64,000 nt of DNA from Spirochaetales bacterium (GTDB lineage: Bacteria; Spirochaetota; Spirochaetia; DSM-2461), in NCBI GenBank assembly GCA_022360655.1, contig JAKSCK010000050.1:62001-126000 (forward strand), written 5' to 3'. The position numbers were made by a program, and so were the translations under genes. Positions 9,125 through 18,420 of the stretch are shown in pieces (position 1 is the stretch's first letter; each line of letters opens with the position of its first letter). The notes beneath the pieces are model-generated. The model had not been told where the DNA came from and did no database searches. It saw only the letters and a program-made list of their open reading frames with translations.

Positions 9125-9925
9125 ATGAGCAGCATCCCACTGGACATGAGTGAAGAGGTCACAGAAGCCAAAGGCAACGGACAACCAGTTCTTGCCTTGG
9201 ATTCGTCCTATCTTTGCGCTGGCCCCACCCCTCACTCCCGAATAGAAGCGTTGCTCCAACTTGAAGAGCATACCCGCCAAGAGGGAACCATACCGGCCAT
9301 CCTTGGGATTCTTGATGGACGGCTCAAAATTGGCATGAGCCGGAATGAGTTGGAACAACTTGCAGCCAAAAGCAAACTGTGTCCTCCCGTTCAACGCCGG
9401 GACTTACCCATTCTCTTGGCATCTGGTGGAAGTGGTGTCACGGCCATCTCAGCTGGCATGATCATGTCTCACCTTGCTGGGATTCGTGTCTTTTCTACAG
9501 GACATCTGCCCCACCCCCAATCCCAGAATCACTCCAACCCTGGAGATTGGTTTGAACTCACCCGTACGGAGGTGGCGATTGTGAGCACTGCACAGGATGA
9601 AGCACCCCCACCAAGAACACAATTCTTGGAATTGGAAAACCGAGGTGTTCCTGTGGTGACTTTTCGGATGAGTGAAACCCAAAGTGCACAGATTTCCTCA
9701 TGCCAATCCTGTCGCGTTGATAGTGCAGAAACCCTTGCACGAATGATGCATTCGCAATGGGCTCTGGGGCTTGGAGGGGGGATTTTGATTGTTCAAGCAG
9801 AACAGAACAAATCGTCAAGGAATATGATAAGTCATGATGCACTTGCAACTTTACACCAAGCATGGGAAAGCAATGTGCATTTAGGAACACGTATCGAGGC
9901 AGCTTACACAGCCCTTGCAGGCTAA
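9125..9925 (+). CDS. PsuG/IndA-family protein, degenerate pseudouridine-5'-phosphate glycosidase homologue
   Basis: 266 residues; canonical PsuG is about 300 and cleaves or forms the C-glycosidic bond of pseudouridine 5'-phosphate. The fold is recognisable from the IPAILGILDGRLKIGMSRNELEQLA stretch in part, RRDLPILLASG, GIRVFSTGH and GVPVVTF. But the family's ALESTIIAHG start is ALDSSYLCAG, the GGIGGVHRGAE loop is missing, and the AGAKSILD segment that holds the Schiff-base lysine reads STAQDEAPPP with no lysine. The usual C-terminal tail is also absent. It is probably not a normal glycosidase. Start ATG 9125 has a weak GTAGGA site. No pseudouridine kinase lies next to it. Confidence 0.65.
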   Translation: MSSIPLDMSEEVTEAKGNGQPVLALDSSYLCAGPTPHSRIEALLQLEEHTRQEGTIPAILGILDGRLKIGMSRNELEQLAAKSKLCPPVQRRDLPILLASGGSGVTAISAGMIMSHLAGIRVFSTGHLPHPQSQNHSNPGDWFELTRTEVAIVSTAQDEAPPPRTQFLELENRGVPVVTFRMSETQSAQISSCQSCRVDSAETLARMMHSQWALGLGGGILIVQAEQNKSSRNMISHDALATLHQAWESNVHLGTRIEAAYTALAG

Positions 9926-9940
9926 AGCATAATGGACAAA

Positions 9941-9961
9941 AAGCCACCCGAAGGTGGCTTT
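9941..9961. terminator. Bidirectional terminator
   Basis: AAGCCACC, loop CGAA, GGTGGCTT, flanked by A-run and T-run on opposite sides; T5 follows on the minus strand. It serves the PsuG-like gene and the convergent TetR gene. Confidence 0.85.
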
Positions 9962-9986
9962 AGGCGTAGATCTGGGGAGGTTCAGG

Positions 9987-10535
9987 CTACGCTACGCGGT
10001 TGGCAATGTCCACCATCATGTAATTCAGGAAGTCATCTGCCAGGTCTGCTGATTTACCCTTCTCAGAACGAAGAATGGTGTTCAAACCATAAATAATGGC
10101 GGAAGCCACAGGGACGGCAATCTCAGGACGTCGGCCATTGAGTTCAAGTACATCTTTGAGAGCATTGCGAAGAACATTGTGAATATCATCCGCCACCTTC
10201 TGGTACTTAGTGCCTGTGCTTCCACCAAAAAGAGTCAGCCATTCGGAACGATGATCTTTTTGGAGCTCTTTGAAATTCTCAAGTAAGTAGCTCAACCGCT
10301 CTTCTGCTTTTTCAGGAAGGTTGGCTTTCAAATTCTTGATTTCATCAAAAAGGCTTCCAATGATGGCACCGTACAGATCTTCTTTATTCTTGTAATATCG
10401 GTACAAGTTCCCAACGGTCATGTTGGCATTGGAAGCAATGGAACGCATAGACGCTTTCTCAAAACCACACTTCTTAAACTCTCGTCGTGCAGACTTAATG
10501 ATTCTCTGTCGCACTTCTTCTTTCAATACTTGCAT
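9987..10535 (-). CDS. TetR-family transcriptional regulator
   Basis: 182 residues. The N-terminal helix-turn-helix is typical: a helix from about residue 8, then KCGFEKASMRSIASNANMT and VGNLYRYYKNKEDLYGAI, which is the recognition helix and the following anchor. The C-terminal ligand domain is poorly conserved, as usual. GGGAGG seven bases before the ATG supports the start. Regulators of this family are repressors released by small ligands. The gene stands alone; its target may be itself or the membrane-fusion gene transcribed away from it at 10930, but no shared palindrome is obvious. Confidence 0.88.
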   Translation of the reverse strand: MQVLKEEVRQRIIKSARREFKKCGFEKASMRSIASNANMTVGNLYRYYKNKEDLYGAIIGSLFDEIKNLKANLPEKAEERLSYLLENFKELQKDHRSEWLTLFGGSTGTKYQKVADDIHNVLRNALKDVLELNGRRPEIAVPVASAIIYGLNTILRSEKGKSADLADDFLNYMMVDIANRVA

Positions 10536-10929
10536 ATGGGGCCTCCCAATTTTGTCAACTGAATCACATAGATATCACGATCAGAGATCGTACGTCCAAT
10601 GTTGCGTCTCTCTCCTTGAGGACAAAGAGAACACAGCAAATATTGGTCATCTTCACATATTTCACACATTCCATCCGCTCAGGACACTGAACAAATATTC
10701 TTGAATGATTGGAATGCAAAATATGCAGCATTTACCGAAGGTAACGGTGCTTAGATGTTTTTAAACCACGGTTAACATATCGAGTTTCTTCGATCATAGC
10801 AATGAAAAAACACATAAATAACACATTATGGAGGACATCGATTTACCGTTGTCCCTTATGCCTTGATTAAGAATTTCATTCCATTGCTGGTCTCAAACCA
10901 GTCCTCTCCGTATAATGCAGAGAACGCTC
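10536..10929. promoter_or_regulatory. Intergenic region, divergent promoters
   Basis: About 390 AT-richer bases with no gene I can support. A perfect TATAAT at 10911-10916 precedes the ATG at 10930 by 13 bases, so a transcript from it would have a leader of only about 6-8 bases; the -35 region is poor. A small stem CTGGT/ACCAG lies at 10887-10901 directly upstream of that -10. No TetR-type operator was certain. Confidence 0.4.
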
Positions 10930-12258
10930 ATGAAAACTGTATTAGTATTTGGCACTTTTGATGTTCTTCACCCAGGCCACCAGTGGTTTCTTCAACATGC
11001 AGCCCATCATGGTGAAAAGCTCATTGCGGTTGTTGCTCGAGATTCTTTTGTTGCCCATTGGAAGGGACAAGCTCCGATAACCCATGAAGTGCAGCGTATC
11101 CATGCTCTAAAAAAGAGTGGGTATGTGGATGAAGCTTATCTTGCTGATGCAAGCATTCACACCTACAGCATATTTCAAAAAGTCATTCCCAATATTATTT
11201 GTCTTGGACATGATCAAATCGCCCTCCGAAATGATTTGGAACTGTACTTTCAAGAACATGATATGTCACAGATTTCCATCATCATGTTACCCCCTTGGAA
11301 ACGGGAAAAATACAGTTCTTCTCAGCGAAACAAGGCCCTCAGAGGGGCAGGATCTCTTTCTCAACATCTTTATCGGAAGCCCTTCACCACAGTGATTCAA
11401 TGGCTTTCCATGTCCCTAATATGGTTGATGGCATCTCTTTCTGTTCCTGAACATGCTCATCAAACAGCCGCCCTTTCCCTTCACCTTCCCCTTGCCCTGA
11501 CCGCACTGTTCCATTTTTTTTCTCAAAAAAACCAAGGACTCGCCATACGCGGATTACAATCCTCCCGCAACTGGGCCATTGCCGCGTCTCGAGCAGTGCA
11601 AACCCTTCTTTTCTTCCAAGTGACCAGCAGAATATCACTGGGAGTTACCGGCATGATGCTCATCCTTGGTGTGACACTCATCCTCCCATCAATCAGTCAG
11701 CCACAAAATCGATGGCATCGAATTTTAACTTTGTTGACTGTCCTTGGTATGGTGTTACTCATCATTGGCACAAAGGAAATCACATCTCCATCTTCCCTCA
11801 TTCTTATGCTTTGCGCCTTGAGTCTCTGGTGTGCTGTAGGGTTTATTGAGAATCTGTTTCAACAGAGTGCTGAGCACCGGGAAGTCATCCCTCTATTGAC
11901 CGTTTCACTTCTTTTGTTTCCTGCTGTATGGGAGATTTATGGCTGGCAACAGCAAACGATTCTCTCGTTTTATTGGATCATACCCTTATTGATTTTTGCT
12001 CTTCCTGGAACACTCGCAATACTTGCACCGGAACGTCGTCAACAATCCAATGCACAGGCCATCCACGATTCTACTTTGCTGAGAAATTTACTTGTCGCAA
12101 CCACATTGTTTTTTTCTGCATTGCGAATAAACCCTACAATCACACCAGTTGTGGGAATCGGTGCAGGAATTCTCATCTTAGTAACGCTAATCTCCATCAT
12201 GATGAAGAAAATCAATTCATTCTGTTTTAGCAAAAATCACCACAAAAAAAGGTCATAG
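10930..12258 (+). CDS. Cytidylyltransferase-like domain fused to a polytopic membrane domain
   Basis: 442 residues from ATG 10930. Residues 1-140 are a nucleotidyltransferase of the TagD/FAD-synthase type: VFGTFDVLHPGH with the HxGH motif at 14-17, a lysine in VAHWKGQ, GHDQIALR, and an SSSQRNK motif at 130-136 matching the ISSTxIR region. These enzymes join CMP or AMP from a nucleotide triphosphate to a phosphorylated alcohol. Residues about 152-430 are strongly hydrophobic with some eight to ten helices and match no family I recognise; the D-x2-D-G-x2-A-R motif of CDP-alcohol phosphotransferases is absent. A membrane-bound CDP-linked metabolite pathway is one guess. ATG 10915 is a less likely start because it lies inside the TATAAT. 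Confidence 0.7.
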   Translation: MKTVLVFGTFDVLHPGHQWFLQHAAHHGEKLIAVVARDSFVAHWKGQAPITHEVQRIHALKKSGYVDEAYLADASIHTYSIFQKVIPNIICLGHDQIALRNDLELYFQEHDMSQISIIMLPPWKREKYSSSQRNKALRGAGSLSQHLYRKPFTTVIQWLSMSLIWLMASLSVPEHAHQTAALSLHLPLALTALFHFFSQKNQGLAIRGLQSSRNWAIAASRAVQTLLFFQVTSRISLGVTGMMLILGVTLILPSISQPQNRWHRILTLLTVLGMVLLIIGTKEITSPSSLILMLCALSLWCAVGFIENLFQQSAEHREVIPLLTVSLLLFPAVWEIYGWQQQTILSFYWIIPLLIFALPGTLAILAPERRQQSNAQAIHDSTLLRNLLVATTLFFSALRINPTITPVVGIGAGILILVTLISIMMKKINSFCFSKNHHKKRS

Positions 12259-12286
12259 ACCCTTCTTTTCAAGGATCTATGACCTT
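12249..12286. terminator. Terminator hairpin containing the stop codon
   Basis: AAGGTCATAGA pairs with TCTATGACCTT; A7 precedes the left arm, giving T-run on the minus strand. The TAG stop of the membrane fusion gene lies inside the left arm. It faces nadA on the other strand, so it may work both ways. Confidence 0.75.
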
Positions 12287-12313
12287 CATCCAATAATGGT
12301 CTTTACACCTGAT

Positions 12314-13327
12314 TTATTCTGCGTAGCGGAACATCGCATCCACACAAGAACGGGCACCTTCAAGCACAGAAGGATCAATTTGCACAAAATCCTCTTCACG
12401 AGGAGAAGTGAGGACACGGCGAATGCCTTCCAAACTATTCGATTTCATGTACTTGCAAAGCTGGCAGGTTCCGACAAAATTGCGTCCGGGCATTTCGGCC
12501 TCGATTCGACTCACCAATCCACATTCCGTGAGCATCAAGTAATTTCGATTCTCTTCCATAGACGCAATGGCGCGGAACATCTGGGTTGTACTTCCGGCAT
12601 AATCGGCCTGAGAAACCACTTCGGGACGGCATTCAGGATGGGCCATCACATACAAGTCGGGATAAGACTCTCGAAGGGATGGGATGAGGTTAGGATCAAA
12701 CTCTTCATGAACATAACAACTTCCATCCGTCAAAAGAATTTCTTTCTGGACTCCCCGCTCAGCCATCTCAGCAATGATGTTGGCTCCCATCAAACGATCT
12801 GGTAAGAACAATATTTTATCCGATTCTATGCGCTCAATGATGTCATACACATTTGATGAAGTCACACAGACATCACATTCCGCCTTCACAGCAGCAGTGG
12901 TGTTGATATAACAAACAAAAACATGTTCAGGATGCTGACGACGTAATGCACGCACCTCATCTGCTGTGATGGAATCCGCCAGTGTGCAACCTGCATCCGT
13001 TCCTGGAATCAGCACACTTTTTCCCGGATTGAGGATTTTGGCTGTTTCTCCCATGAATCGAACGGCAGAAAAAACAATGGTATCTTCTGTTGCTGCCAAA
13101 GCATCTTTACTCAATCCATAAGAATCTCCCACCTTATCAGCAACAGAGTACAAAATGATGGGAGGTACATAGGTGTGCGCCAATATGATGGCATTTTTTT
13201 CACGCTTCAGATCCTGAATTTCTTCAACTAAGGGCATCACCCCTTCCACATAAGCGCGTAAATTTTCTTCATCAACCCCAAACCGTAGTCGGCTGAGAGT
13301 CTCAAACAATTGATCAGCGGTCTGCAT
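12314..13327 (-). CDS. nadA: Quinolinate synthase
   Basis: Fe-S enzyme that condenses iminoaspartate with dihydroxyacetone phosphate to quinolinate, the start of de novo NAD synthesis; cytoplasmic. 337 residues from ATG 13327, chosen because GGAGG lies five bases upstream (a longer reading from a TTG at 13339 would put the ribosome site inside the gene). Family motifs are ILAHTYVPP, VRFMGETAKIL, IPGTDAGCTLADS, FLPDRLMG, AHPECRPEV, GSTTQM and GTCQLCKYMKSNSLE; the cluster cysteines probably come from DAGC, TECG and the GTCQLC region. nadB and nadC are not nearby, so the gene stands alone. Confidence 0.95.
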   Translation of the reverse strand: MQTADQLFETLSRLRFGVDEENLRAYVEGVMPLVEEIQDLKREKNAIILAHTYVPPIILYSVADKVGDSYGLSKDALAATEDTIVFSAVRFMGETAKILNPGKSVLIPGTDAGCTLADSITADEVRALRRQHPEHVFVCYINTTAAVKAECDVCVTSSNVYDIIERIESDKILFLPDRLMGANIIAEMAERGVQKEILLTDGSCYVHEEFDPNLIPSLRESYPDLYVMAHPECRPEVVSQADYAGSTTQMFRAIASMEENRNYLMLTECGLVSRIEAEMPGRNFVGTCQLCKYMKSNSLEGIRRVLTSPREEDFVQIDPSVLEGARSCVDAMFRYAE

Positions 13328-13430
13328 GACGGCCTCCAAGGGAGATAAGCATATCCTGGTGAAGGGAATTCATTCAACAAAGCCATAAAGAATCAGACAA
13401 CGTCAACATGAATTCTTTATAGCCTCTTGA

Positions 13431-14552
13431 TCATTTCCCGTTTGCATCCTTTCCACTTTTTTCCCAGCGAGAAACCCAACGAGCAAAGAGAGATTCTCGG
13501 CGAGGGGTTCGCTTTGGAGCATTACCCATGATGCGAGCCACCACAGCAAGATCATCCGTTCGCTCCAAAAGAAGACGCAGCATCACCATCAATGGTACTG
13601 AAAGAAGCATGCCAGGGATCCCCCATATGTATCCCCAGAACAACAGTCCAAAGATCACAGTGATGGTATTCAAACGGAGCCGGTTCCCCATCACCATGGG
13701 ATCAATCACACTCCCAATAACAAACTGAGAAGCTCCAAGACACAGAGCAAGAGCCACCACAGCTCCAAGACCATCAAACTGAATCACCCCCATAAATACA
13801 GGCAGAGCTGAAGCAAGGATGGACCCAATGGAAGGAATAAAATTCAGTAGGAAAGCCAAGAACCCCCAGAAGAGAGCAAATTGCAAACCAAAGGCCAAGC
13901 AAATGAGCCAGGCCAAGACACCAGTCACCAAACTGATCACTGTTTTGATGGACATGTACGCTGCAATACTCTGCTCCGTGGCTTCCCAAACATGGCGCGT
14001 TTCTCCTTGATTCTCCTCACCAAAAACATAGTCAATGAAGGCCGAATACCCTGTAGCCCCAGAAAGAAGGATGAGATAGTAAATCAAAAAAAGCACCGTG
14101 GAAGAACCAAAGCTACTCACCGTTCCTAAGGCCGTTTTTAAGAGTGAAGCGATGGAATCAGGAGAAAAAACTGTGTCCATTTCATTCCAGAGATAATCTG
14201 CATTCAAACCAGGGATTCGTGCGGCCACCCAACCCATAGCAAGATTCACCTTTCTATTAAATTGGCCAGCTAGAACATCTATGTCTGCCACGAGTTGTTC
14301 GATGGTGCTCCCAATCACGGTCACCACAAGCCAGAGAACTCCTAACGTGAGCAGAGCCACAACCCCTGCAATCAATCCACGGGGGATTCTCCGACGTTCA
14401 AGAAAGTTCACCACGGGAAGATTGAGTATGGTGAGTAAAGCGGCCAGGATTAAAGGCAGAATCAATGAGCCCAGAAGCTTCAGTACCGCAAATGTCACGA
14501 TGATGAGCAAAATAAGAAGGATGTTTCGAATCGCCTTCAGGTGGTTTTCCAT
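13431..14552 (-). CDS. AI-2E (TqsA/PerM) family membrane transporter
   Basis: 373 residues with two N-terminal helices (about 8-50), a helix near 60-85, a long soluble stretch, and a C-terminal cluster of helices containing FIPSIGSILASALPVF and GSVIDPMVMGNRLRLN, which are the hallmarks of the AI-2E family permeases. Members include TqsA (autoinducer export) and Na+/H+ antiporters, so the substrate cannot be inferred. GGAGG precedes the ATG by eight bases. The charged C-terminus (RRESLFARWVSRWEKS) is cytoplasmic. It follows pstB on the same strand, but a 175-base gap suggests its own promoter. Confidence 0.88.
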   Translation of the reverse strand: MENHLKAIRNILLILLIIVTFAVLKLLGSLILPLILAALLTILNLPVVNFLERRRIPRGLIAGVVALLTLGVLWLVVTVIGSTIEQLVADIDVLAGQFNRKVNLAMGWVAARIPGLNADYLWNEMDTVFSPDSIASLLKTALGTVSSFGSSTVLFLIYYLILLSGATGYSAFIDYVFGEENQGETRHVWEATEQSIAAYMSIKTVISLVTGVLAWLICLAFGLQFALFWGFLAFLLNFIPSIGSILASALPVFMGVIQFDGLGAVVALALCLGASQFVIGSVIDPMVMGNRLRLNTITVIFGLLFWGYIWGIPGMLLSVPLMVMLRLLLERTDDLAVVARIMGNAPKRTPRRESLFARWVSRWEKSGKDANGK

Positions 14553-14691
14553 GGGGAACCTCCAACCCTGAGACTATACCCTTCCATCCTCGATGGACAC
14601 CAGCATACAGAGAAAACCGCTTCAATCATTCTTACAAATCGAGATCATTCAATGGCATAACTGAATTCTTTGTCCTTTCATGAGATTCAAA

Positions 14692-14705
14692 TTGAACCGG
14701 TTCAA
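14692..14705. promoter_or_regulatory. Perfect 14-base palindrome
   Basis: TTGAACCGGTTCAA lies 22 bases beyond the pstB stop and about 140 bases before the AI-2E transporter start. It lacks a loop, so it is more like a protein-binding site than a terminator. Its user is unknown. Confidence 0.4.
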
Positions 14706-14727
14706 ATACCGTTGTATTCCTCATGAA

Positions 14728-15486
14728 TCACCCAAATCGTCCTTGAATGTAGTCTTCCGTTTCTTTTTTTTGGGGATACTCAAAGAGTTGCCTGGTTTCT
14801 CCATACTCCATGAGTTCTCCTAGGAGAAAAAACGCCGTCTGATCACTGATTCGGGCCGCCTGATGCATGGAATGGGTAACAATCACAATGCTGTACTGCC
14901 TTCGAAGTTCTTCCATTAAATCTTCGATTCGTTGGGTTGCAATTGGATCCAGAGCACTCGTAGGCTCGTCCATGAGAATCACTTCTGGCTCCATGGCAAT
15001 GGCACGCGCAATGCAAAGACGTTGCTGCTGACCACCAGAAAGCCCTAGTGCACTTTTTCTAAGACGATCTTTTACTTCATCCCAAAGGGCTGCTCGGACC
15101 AAAGATTCTTCCACAATGTGCTCTAATTTCTTTTTGTCGCGCAGGCCCTGCATACGGGGTCCATAGGCCACATTGTCTCGAATACTCATAGGAAAGGGAT
15201 TGGGTTTTTGAAAAACCATTCCCACCCGAGTCCGAAGATTTGTAACATCCATGGCATTCTGAATATCTGCTCCATCGAGAGTCACAAGACCATCCCAACG
15301 GCATCCTTCAATCAAATCATTCATGCGATTCAGGGTGCGAAGAAAGGTGGACTTCCCACATCCAGAGGGACCAATGCAGGCCACAACCTGGTTTTTGGGG
15401 ATGGCCATGGTGATATTTTTCAGGGCTTGAAACTCTCCATACCAAAGATTCAAATCTTCTACAGAAATTTTGATGTTCTGATTCAT
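14728..15486 (-). CDS. pstB: Phosphate ABC transporter ATP-binding protein
   Basis: Cytoplasmic ATPase of the high-affinity phosphate importer, 252 residues. Motifs: [14 protein letters not shown] start typical of PstB, Walker A GPSGCGKS, the PstB-specific [12 protein letters not shown]-loop [14 protein letters not shown], signature [14 protein letters not shown], Walker [13 protein letters not shown], switch histidine in VTHSM. The start overlaps the pstA stop by four bases (ATGA). No phoU gene follows; the next gene is an unrelated permease. Confidence 0.97.
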   Translation of the reverse strand: MNQNIKISVEDLNLWYGEFQALKNITMAIPKNQVVACIGPSGCGKSTFLRTLNRMNDLIEGCRWDGLVTLDGADIQNAMDVTNLRTRVGMVFQKPNPFPMSIRDNVAYGPRMQGLRDKKKLEHIVEESLVRAALWDEVKDRLRKSALGLSGGQQQRLCIARAIAMEPEVILMDEPTSALDPIATQRIEDLMEELRRQYSIVIVTHSMHQAARISDQTAFFLLGELMEYGETRQLFEYPQKKETEDYIQGRFG

Positions 15487-16331
15487 GCTGCACTCCCTAT
15501 GCGCTTTTCATATTTCCGGGTGATGGCCCGGGTCACTGAGTTGAGAACAATGACAAACACCACCAAGATGGCCGCCGTGGCAAAAGCCTGCTGGAAGGCA
15601 TTCTCCTCCACGGCTTCTTTGGTGAGATAATAGAGATGTATGGTGAGAGTTCGTCCTGAATCCATCACTGACCGAGGCACATTCTTTGCAATCCCTACGG
15701 TGAGAAGAACGGGGGCCGATTCTCCAACAACGCGGCCAATGGCCAGAATGACAGCCGTCACAATCCCTGGGAGAGCACTGGGAAGAACCACGTTCCAAAG
15801 GGTTTGGATCTTTGTGGTTCCCAGAGCGAGAGAGCCCTCCCGAAAAGAACGTGGAACCGTTTTTAGGGCTTCTTCTGTGCTGGTAATCACAACGGGAAGA
15901 ATCATAATGCTCAGTGTTAAAGATCCTGCAAGAATGGATTGCCCCAGGCCTAAAATCCGACAAAAAACCAAAAGTCCAAAAAGCCCATAGATGATGGAAG
16001 GAATACCTGCAAGCGTTTCCACTGCAAGACGTATAGTGCGTTTCAACTTTGGATTTCGTGCATACTCATTCAAGAACACCGCAGTGATGATACCAATGGG
16101 AAGGGAGACAAGAAGTGATACTCCCACCACATAAAGAGTGGTCAAAAGCATGGGCCAAACACCAACTCTCCAATCTGTTGATGTGAGAAAGGTCCAAGTC
16201 AAACCAGGAGCACCTTGAAGAATCACATAGGCCACAATGAACACCAGAGTGAGAAGAATAAAAACGGTGGCCAAAGCCATCACCCACCAAAGAGCATTAT
16301 CACGGCATTGTTGAGAGATGAATCGCATCAT
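15483..16331 (-). CDS. pstA: Phosphate ABC transporter permease PstA
   Basis: Inner-membrane channel subunit, 282 residues with six predicted helices. Family features are [47 protein letters not shown], and the ATPase-docking segment [20 protein letters not shown]. It overlaps pstC and pstB by four bases on either side, which shows translational coupling in the order pstC-pstA-pstB. Confidence 0.96.
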   Translation of the reverse strand: MMRFISQQCRDNALWWVMALATVFILLTLVFIVAYVILQGAPGLTWTFLTSTDWRVGVWPMLLTTLYVVGVSLLVSLPIGIITAVFLNEYARNPKLKRTIRLAVETLAGIPSIIYGLFGLLVFCRILGLGQSILAGSLTLSIMILPVVITSTEEALKTVPRSFREGSLALGTTKIQTLWNVVLPSALPGIVTAVILAIGRVVGESAPVLLTVGIAKNVPRSVMDSGRTLTIHLYYLTKEAVEENAFQQAFATAAILVVFVIVLNSVTRAITRKYEKRIGSAA

Positions 16332-17539
16332 GCATCCTCCATCATTCGAGATTTGAGGGCGAGAACAATTCCATTGAGAACAAGAATGATCAGAAACAAC
16401 ACAATTCCAACAGAAAAAAGAATCCGATTATGACGCCCTTGGGCATAGCCCATCTCCAATGCAATGGTGGCCGTTAATGTTCGAATCCCATCTGTAAAGA
16501 CTCGGGGGATTTGAGGAGAATTGCCCGCAACCATAATCACAGCCATGGTTTCTCCAACAGCCCGAGAAGTGCCCAGAATGGCTCCGGCAAAGATTCCCGA
16601 TTTTGCTGCAGGAACGACGATTCGCCATGCGGTTTGCATCTTACTGGCTCCAAGGGCAAGAGAGCCCTCTCTGTACATCTGGGGTACTGCTCTCATGGAT
16701 GTCTCCGCAAGAGAAATCACCGTTGGGAGCATCATGAGGGCCAGAATAAACATGGCCGCCAACAATCCATTACCAGAAGCCGCCCCAGAGAGTTTTTTGA
16801 TGAGGGGAACCACAACCATAAGGCCAAAAAAGCCATACACAACAGAAGGGATACCAGCCAATAAATCAACTGCACCTCGCACAAATCCACCAACTTTTGG
16901 GGGAAGAAACTCCGAAAGAAAAACGGCTGTCAGCAGAGCAAGAGGAACTCCTACCAGTATCGCTCCAAAGGTTGAGAACAGTGTTGCCACCACCATGGTG
17001 AAAATGCCATAGCGCTTGTTGTATGTTGGCCGCCATTCAGTATCCAATAAAAATTGGGAAAAGAACCCTGTTGGCTGCTGAGGTATCGCAAGATAAAACC
17101 CTCTTATCTGTCCAGCGATTTTGCCTGGATAGGTCACTTCATACACATATTCTTCGGTGTACTTCACCACTCCAGGAGCCGCAGCCACAACATTCACACG
17201 GTGAGCTGGAAGAGGCCTTTCTAAATCAACATCCAAGAGAATGCTCACCTCCTGATCTTGATGTTGAAAGCCAAGCGTATGAAAACCTGGCGATTCACCG
17301 AGTTCCACATATTTTGCATCCCGAGGAAGGGATGAATATGTATAGGCATCTCCATCCAAGGTAAAAGAGGATATGCCAAAAGGAATCACATGCACGGCTT
17401 CAGCAGTTGCTGTAAAAAAAGGGATGGCCCCTTGAATAAAAACAAAGAGAATGATGGCAAGGAGGGCCAGCACAGAGAATGTGGAGATGACCGTAAAGAT
17501 GACCTTGAAAAATTGATCAATACGCTGTTTGCGTCCCAT
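16328..17539 (-). CDS. pstC: Phosphate ABC transporter permease PstC with periplasmic insert
   Basis: Second channel subunit. The C-terminal 230 residues carry the PstC signature: [72 protein letters not shown]. At 403 residues it is about 80-100 longer than usual: between helix 1 (about 18-42) and helix 2 there is a polar, externally facing stretch of roughly 110 residues (about 45-155). Such an insert could contact the binding protein or the periplasm; this is inference. A hairpin separates it from pstS. Confidence 0.94.
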   Translation of the reverse strand: MGRKQRIDQFFKVIFTVISTFSVLALLAIILFVFIQGAIPFFTATAEAVHVIPFGISSFTLDGDAYTYSSLPRDAKYVELGESPGFHTLGFQHQDQEVSILLDVDLERPLPAHRVNVVAAAPGVVKYTEEYVYEVTYPGKIAGQIRGFYLAIPQQPTGFFSQFLLDTEWRPTYNKRYGIFTMVVATLFSTFGAILVGVPLALLTAVFLSEFLPPKVGGFVRGAVDLLAGIPSVVYGFFGLMVVVPLIKKLSGAASGNGLLAAMFILALMMLPTVISLAETSMRAVPQMYREGSLALGASKMQTAWRIVVPAAKSGIFAGAILGTSRAVGETMAVIMVAGNSPQIPRVFTDGIRTLTATIALEMGYAQGRHNRILFSVGIVLFLIILVLNGIVLALKSRMMEDA

Positions 17540-17554
17540 GAATCGTCCTAAAGA

Positions 17555-17577
17555 GCCCCCTCACGGAAGGAGGGGGC
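17555..17577 (-). terminator. Intercistronic hairpin between pstS and pstC
   Basis: GCCCCCTC and GAGGGGGC pair perfectly around seven bases, with only a weak T-rich tail (CTCTTTA) on the minus strand. Partial termination or 3' protection here would make more PstS than channel subunits, as is common in binding-protein operons. Confidence 0.65.
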
Positions 17578-17613
17578 AGATTAAAAGGCGGAGTTAATGC
17601 GCCTCAATGGGCT

Positions 17614-18420
17614 TTAGTTCGCCGGAACCCACTTTGTAGCAGCAATGCTCTGCCCCTCCTCTCCCATCACCCAGTCCAAGAAGGTTTGAGTTTGATGAGA
17701 AAGATCATCCCCTCTGTAGAGAACCAAGAGAGGACGAGCAATGAGAAAAGAACCATTCACCACGTTTTCCACAGTGGCTTCAGCACCCTCCACAGCAACA
17801 CCATGAACCGATGAATCGAGATATCCTAAGGACAAGTAACCAATGGCATCTGGATTGGAAGCCACAGCTGCTTTCACACCGCCATTGCCATCAAATTCTG
17901 AGGCACCAGCCACCAACAGGTCCTTAAAACCCACAATGCCTTCAAAAGCCCCGCGAGTACCCGAACCCGGTTCTCGGCTCACCACAGCGATGGCCCCAGC
18001 CTGACCACCCAATTGACTCCAATCGGTGATTTGGCCTGTGTAAATTTTTTGAATCTGATCTAAAGAGAGTTGCTTCAGGGGGTTGTCAGGATGCACAACA
18101 GGAGCAATTCCATCAAAGGCAATGGCCAGTTCATCCAAACCAAAGCCCTTCTCTTCGGTTTTCAGATTTCGGCTGGCCATGCCCAATTCACTGGTGCCCT
18201 GATTTGCCGCCTTAATCCCATCAGAAGATCCCGTTCCATTGGCATTGATGCGAATCCCAGGGTTGAGCTCACTGTAACGTTCCCCTAAGAGCTCCATCAG
18301 AGGATAAACCGTTGTTGAACCAGAAACTTCAATGGTGTATCCATCCTCTCCTTCACCATTCGCCATCAAGGAGGCCAGTGGGGCCAAGAGAACCAGAACA
18401 AGGATGAGCGATTTCTTCAT
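17614..18420 (-). CDS. pstS: Phosphate ABC transporter substrate-binding protein
   Basis: Periplasmic phosphate-binding protein, 268 residues from ATG 18420; AAGGAG sits eight bases upstream and a signal peptide follows directly (MKKSLILVLVLLAPLASLMA). There is no lipobox cysteine, so it is secreted rather than lipid-anchored. The phosphate site is visible in SGSTTVYPLMELL, NGTGSSDGIKAA, GMASRNL and VSREPGSGTRGAFE. It is the first gene of pstSCAB. The region upstream holds a TATACA -10 candidate but no certain Pho box. Confidence 0.96.
   Translation of the reverse strand: MKKSLILVLVLLAPLASLMANGEGEDGYTIEVSGSTTVYPLMELLGERYSELNPGIRINANGTGSSDGIKAANQGTSELGMASRNLKTEEKGFGLDELAIAFDGIAPVVHPDNPLKQLSLDQIQKIYTGQITDWSQLGGQAGAIAVVSREPGSGTRGAFEGIVGFKDLLVAGASEFDGNGGVKAAVASNPDAIGYLSLGYLDSSVHGVAVEGAEATVENVVNGSFLIARPLLVLYRGDDLSHQTQTFLDWVMGEEGQSIAATKWVPAN

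Noticed and set aside
8912-9394. Minus-strand open frame of 160 codons over the PsuG-like gene
   Set aside because: Antisense to a gene with clear family motifs; no ribosome site and no recognisable protein.
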